This document shows positions 61,344 to 64,000 of a DNA stretch of 64,000 nt, in pieces. The notes under the pieces were generated by a model. It was not told where the DNA came from. It saw only the letters and a list, made by a program, of their open reading frames with translations, and searched no databases. Both the position numbers and the translations under genes were made by a program. The DNA is taken from positions 616,191 through 680,190 of the forward strand of contig NZ_JAUFPK010000001.1 in assembly GCF_030409225.1 (NCBI RefSeq). Direction: 5' to 3'. The stretch comes from Aquisalimonas lutea (lineage in GTDB: Bacteria > Pseudomonadota > Gammaproteobacteria > Nitrococcales > Aquisalimonadaceae). Numbering within the stretch: position 1 is the first letter of the stretch; the number at the start of each line of letters is the position of its first letter.

Positions 61344-61887
61344 CCGGATTCCCCCGCACAAGCGCGTCGATCGCCTCGGCGAGATCCGCATAGACGGCTG
61401 CCTCGCCGGCTTCTCCCCTGTCCAGGGTGCCCTCTCCCTTGCCGGTACGCACCAGGATGGGCGTGGCGCGAACCGCCCGGGCCGCCTCTAGGTCCCTGCC
61501 ACTGTCACCGATGACGGGGACATTCGCGAGCGCGAACCCGAGCCCGGCTGCCGCCTGCTGCAGCAACCCGGGCAGCGGCTTGCGGCAGCTGCAGCCGGCA
61601 TCCGGGGCATGCGGGCAGTAGAAGATCCCGTCGATGCGACCCCCGAGGGCCTCGACACGCCGCTGCAACTCCCGGTGGATGTCATCGACCGCCCGGGCCG
61701 GGAACAGGCCGCGGCCCACGCCCGACTGGTTGGTGCATACAACCACCCGCCAGCCCGCGCGACTGGCCGTTGCAATCGCCTCCAGGCTGCCGGGGATGGG
61801 GTGCCACTCCGCCAGTGAGCGCACGTGCGCGTCGGCGTCCTGGTTGATGACGCCGTCACGGTCCAGAATGACGACCGGGGCACTCAT
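61339..61887 (-). CDS. gmhB: D-glycero-beta-D-manno-heptose 1,7-bisphosphate 7-phosphatase
   Basis: A 182-residue HAD phosphatase in heptose synthesis for LPS core. VVILDRDGVINQDADA is the nucleophile motif, VVCTNQSGVGRG motif II, and the zinc site CPHAPDAGCSCRKPLPGLL is present, followed by PVIGDSGRDLEAARA. The last residues GNPA and the TAG stop lie at or inside a MITE-like repeat, so the natural C-terminus may have been altered. It overlaps glyS by 4 nt. Confidence 0.94.
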   Translation of the reverse strand: MSAPVVILDRDGVINQDADAHVRSLAEWHPIPGSLEAIATASRAGWRVVVCTNQSGVGRGLFPARAVDDIHRELQRRVEALGGRIDGIFYCPHAPDAGCSCRKPLPGLLQQAAAGLGFALANVPVIGDSGRDLEAARAVRATPILVRTGKGEGTLDRGEAGEAAVYADLAEAIDALVRGNPA

Positions 61888-63968
61888 GCAGCGCCCGAGG
61901 GCAGGCGCGAGATATCCGCCACGCGGCCGAGCAGCTCCGCGAGGCGGTTCAGCAGCGCCAGCCGGTTCGCTCGTACCGCGGGATCCTCCGCCATCACCAT
62001 GACCTGATCGAAAAAGGCATCCACCGGTTCCCGCAGCCCGGCCAGTCGCGTGAGCGCCTGCTCGTAGCGGCCGGCCGCGGCCAGCTCCTCGACCTCGGCC
62101 ACTAGCGGATCCAGGCAGGCCGCCAGGTTGCGCTCCTCGTCGGTGGTGAACCGCCCGGCTTCCGGCATCGCGGGAACGGGCTCGGAGCTCTTGCGCAGGA
62201 TGTTGCGCACCCGCTTGTTCGCCGCCGCCAGGCTGGCCGCCGCGTCCAGCTCCAGAAAGCCGGCGCAGGCATGCACCCGCTGGTGGAAATCCAGGGGATC
62301 GTCCACGCCGACGGCGTCCACCGCATCGAATACCTCGGCGCCGATGCCCTGTTCCTGGTAGTAGCCCTTGAGCCGTTCCATGCAGAAATCCCGGACGGCA
62401 CCGACCTGATCATCGGCGGCCAGGTCCTCGGGCAGGCAGGCCGCCGCCCGGGTAAACAGCCGGCGCAGGTCGATGTGGCGCTCGCCCTCGATCAGCGTCC
62501 GCGCCAGGCCCAGCGCCGCGCGCCGCAACGCGAAGGGGTCCTTGTCGCCGGTCGGGGGCTGGCCGATGGCGAAGATGCCGACCAGCGTATCCGCCCGGTC
62601 CGCGACAGCCAGCGCCTGGCCGAGCGGCGTCGCCGGCGTGTCGTCGCCGGCGAAACGCGGCCGGTACTGCTCTTCCATGGCCGCGGCGATGTCTTCCCCT
62701 TCGCCGTCGTGCCGTGCGTAATACCGCCCCATGGTGCCCTGCAGCTCCGGGAACTCGGCCACCATCTCGGTGAGCAGGTCGCACCTGGCGATCATGGCCG
62801 CCCGCTCCGCCTGGTCGGGGTCGGCGCGGAACTCTTCCGCCAGGCCGCGGGCCAGCGTCGCCACCCGCAGCTGCTTGTCGTAGAGCGAACCGAGCCGCTG
62901 CTGGAAGACGATCTGGCGCAGCTCGTCGATCCGCTGCCCCAGGGGGGTTCTGCGATCCTGGTTCCAGAAGAACTCCGCGTCCGCGAGCCGCGGCCGGATG
63001 ACGCGCTCGTTGCCGCGCACGACTTCCTCCGGATCACGGCTCTCCAGGTTGGCGATGGCGACGAACCGGGGCATGAGCGTCCCGTCCGGCCGCGCCACCG
63101 GGAAGACCTTCTGGTGTCCCTGCATGCTGGAGATCAGGGCTTCCGCCGGTACCTCGAGGAAGCGCTCGTCGAACCGGCCCGTCAGGGCCACGGGCCATTC
63201 CACCAGGGCCGCCACCTCGTCGACCAGGGCCGCGTCCGTCACCAGCTCGCCGCCCAGCTCGGCCGCCTGCGCGCGCGCGTCCTCCAGCAGGATGGCCCGG
63301 CGCCGGTCGAAGTCCGCGATCACGTAGCCCTCTTCCCGGAGCCTGCGCTCGTACTCACCGGCATGGGCGAGCCCCAGGGGCTGCGGTGCATGGAAGCGAT
63401 GCCCACGGGTCTCCCGGCCGGTCCGGTTGTCCAGCACGGTCATGTCCACGACCTCGGTACCGAACAGCGCCACCACCCAGTGAACGGGCCGTACGAAGGT
63501 CGCCTCGCTGGACCCCCAGCGCATGCGCTTGGGAACCGGCAGGGCGGCGAGGGTGGAGTCGACGATCCCGGGCAGGAGGTCGACGGTGCGGGCCCCGGCG
63601 CGCCGCGCGCGGTACGCCAGCCATTCGCCCTTGTCCGTGCGCAGTGTATCCAGCTCCGCCACCGCTACCCCGCAGGAGCGCGCGAACCCCTCGGCGGCAC
63701 GGGTGGGCTGGCCCTGGTCGTCGTAGGCGGCACTCAGCGCCGGCCCGCGCCGCTCGATGTCCTGCTCCGGCTGCTGCGCCGGTACCCCTTCCACCAGCAC
63801 CGCCAGGCGACGGGGCGTTGCATAACGGCGGCTGCTCCGGTGGCCGATTTCCGCGCCCTGCAGCCCGGCGACAATGCCGTCGTGAAAGGCGTCCATGAGC
63901 CGTCGCAGCGCGGTGGGAGGCAGCTCCTCGGTGCCCACCTCGATCAGCAGCTCGCGGTCCTCAGCCAT
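61884..63968 (-). CDS. glyS: Glycyl-tRNA synthetase beta subunit
   Basis: A 694-residue subunit of the tetrameric enzyme. The N-terminus ELLIEVGTEELPPTALRRLMDAF, the segment WGSSEATFVRPVHWVVALFG and RCDLLTEMVAEFPELQGTMGRYYA are characteristic; the C-terminal anticodon-binding helical domain ends VMAEDPAVRANRLALLNRLAELL. It is followed by gmhB (4-nt overlap) and preceded by glyQ (8-nt overlap). Confidence 0.97.
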   Translation of the reverse strand: MAEDRELLIEVGTEELPPTALRRLMDAFHDGIVAGLQGAEIGHRSSRRYATPRRLAVLVEGVPAQQPEQDIERRGPALSAAYDDQGQPTRAAEGFARSCGVAVAELDTLRTDKGEWLAYRARRAGARTVDLLPGIVDSTLAALPVPKRMRWGSSEATFVRPVHWVVALFGTEVVDMTVLDNRTGRETRGHRFHAPQPLGLAHAGEYERRLREEGYVIADFDRRRAILLEDARAQAAELGGELVTDAALVDEVAALVEWPVALTGRFDERFLEVPAEALISSMQGHQKVFPVARPDGTLMPRFVAIANLESRDPEEVVRGNERVIRPRLADAEFFWNQDRRTPLGQRIDELRQIVFQQRLGSLYDKQLRVATLARGLAEEFRADPDQAERAAMIARCDLLTEMVAEFPELQGTMGRYYARHDGEGEDIAAAMEEQYRPRFAGDDTPATPLGQALAVADRADTLVGIFAIGQPPTGDKDPFALRRAALGLARTLIEGERHIDLRRLFTRAAACLPEDLAADDQVGAVRDFCMERLKGYYQEQGIGAEVFDAVDAVGVDDPLDFHQRVHACAGFLELDAAASLAAANKRVRNILRKSSEPVPAMPEAGRFTTDEERNLAACLDPLVAEVEELAAAGRYEQALTRLAGLREPVDAFFDQVMVMAEDPAVRANRLALLNRLAELLGRVADISRLPSGAA

Positions 63969-64000
63969 GGGCCACCTCCCGGTTGTTGTCGGCCAGCAGC
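63961..64000 (-). CDS. glyQ: Glycyl-tRNA synthetase alpha subunit, C-terminal end only
   Basis: The minus-strand frame LLADNNREVAHG followed by TGA (63961-63963) overlaps the glyS start by 8 nt, the usual glyQ-glyS arrangement. Only 12 codons are inside the window and they carry no diagnostic motif, so the call rests on position. Confidence 0.55.
   Translation of the reverse strand, partial: LLADNNREVAHG

Overview
The window is about 65% GC. It carries the replication-origin neighbourhood of a gammaproteobacterial chromosome (dnaA-dnaN-recF-gyrB, rpmH-rnpA-yidD-yidC-mnmE-mnmG-rsmG-parA-parB and a complete atp operon) joined to about 30 kb of accessory DNA. Gene order, the Pseudomonas-like parS sites and the high-GC, rather acidic proteins suggest a free-living, possibly halophilic member of the Chromatiales/Ectothiorhodospiraceae. 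That placement is inferred from gene content only. I saw no rRNA, tRNA or CRISPR array.

Left region, 1-13.1 kb. A reverse-transsulfuration pair (cystathionine gamma-lyase type enzyme and cystathionine beta-synthase) and a small DUF4396 membrane protein come first. A one-strand cluster of eight genes follows, read leftward from a LacI-type regulator: LacI, SMP-30 lactonase, ribose-type substrate-binding protein, two-domain ATPase, an unusual double-length fused permease, SDR dehydrogenase, lambda-crystallin-type 3-hydroxyacid dehydrogenase and a BKACE (beta-keto acid cleavage) enzyme. Two matching LacI-type operators flank a good sigma70 promoter ahead of the regulator. The set looks like import and oxidative breakdown of a sugar or sugar acid that ends in a BKACE step, a combination I cannot match to a named pathway.

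Accessory region, 13.4-30 kb. It starts with an ECF41-type sigma factor with its carboxymuconolactone decarboxylase-like partner and a close match to the family's target promoter. Then come a series of small regulator/transporter modules: XRE-MFS, TetR-SDR-MFS, CGNR-EamA, MarR-EamA plus NAD(P)H-binding protein, and LysR-MFS-GDSL hydrolase-SDR. Several have visible palindromic operators. Gene wreckage lies between them, including a clpP remnant and a LysR C-terminal remnant.

Element remnant, about 30.1-34.0 kb. This block is bounded by 27-bp imperfect inverted repeats (23/27 identical). Its glmS-proximal end lies 25 bp past the glmS stop codon, the spacing of the classical Tn7 attachment site. 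Inside are the N-terminus of a TniQ-like gene, a TacT-like GNAT toxin with a truncated antitoxin, an IS3-type transposase scrap joined to the tail of a cation exchanger gene, and one intact gene for an aconitase-family enzyme.

Core region, 34-64 kb. glmS, a tandem universal stress protein and glmU lead into atpIBEFHAGDC (with visible promoter and terminator), parBA, rsmG, mnmG, mnmE, yidC, yidD, rnpA and rpmH, all on the minus strand. dnaA, dnaN, recF and gyrB are on the plus strand. The dnaA-dnaN gap has a perfect DnaA box and an AT-rich stretch and is the best oriC candidate. Four parS-like palindromes lie between mnmE and plsC, two of them inside recF. The right edge holds plsC, gmhB, glyS and the end of glyQ on the minus strand, with a 179-bp MITE-like inverted repeat that supplies the gmhB stop codon.
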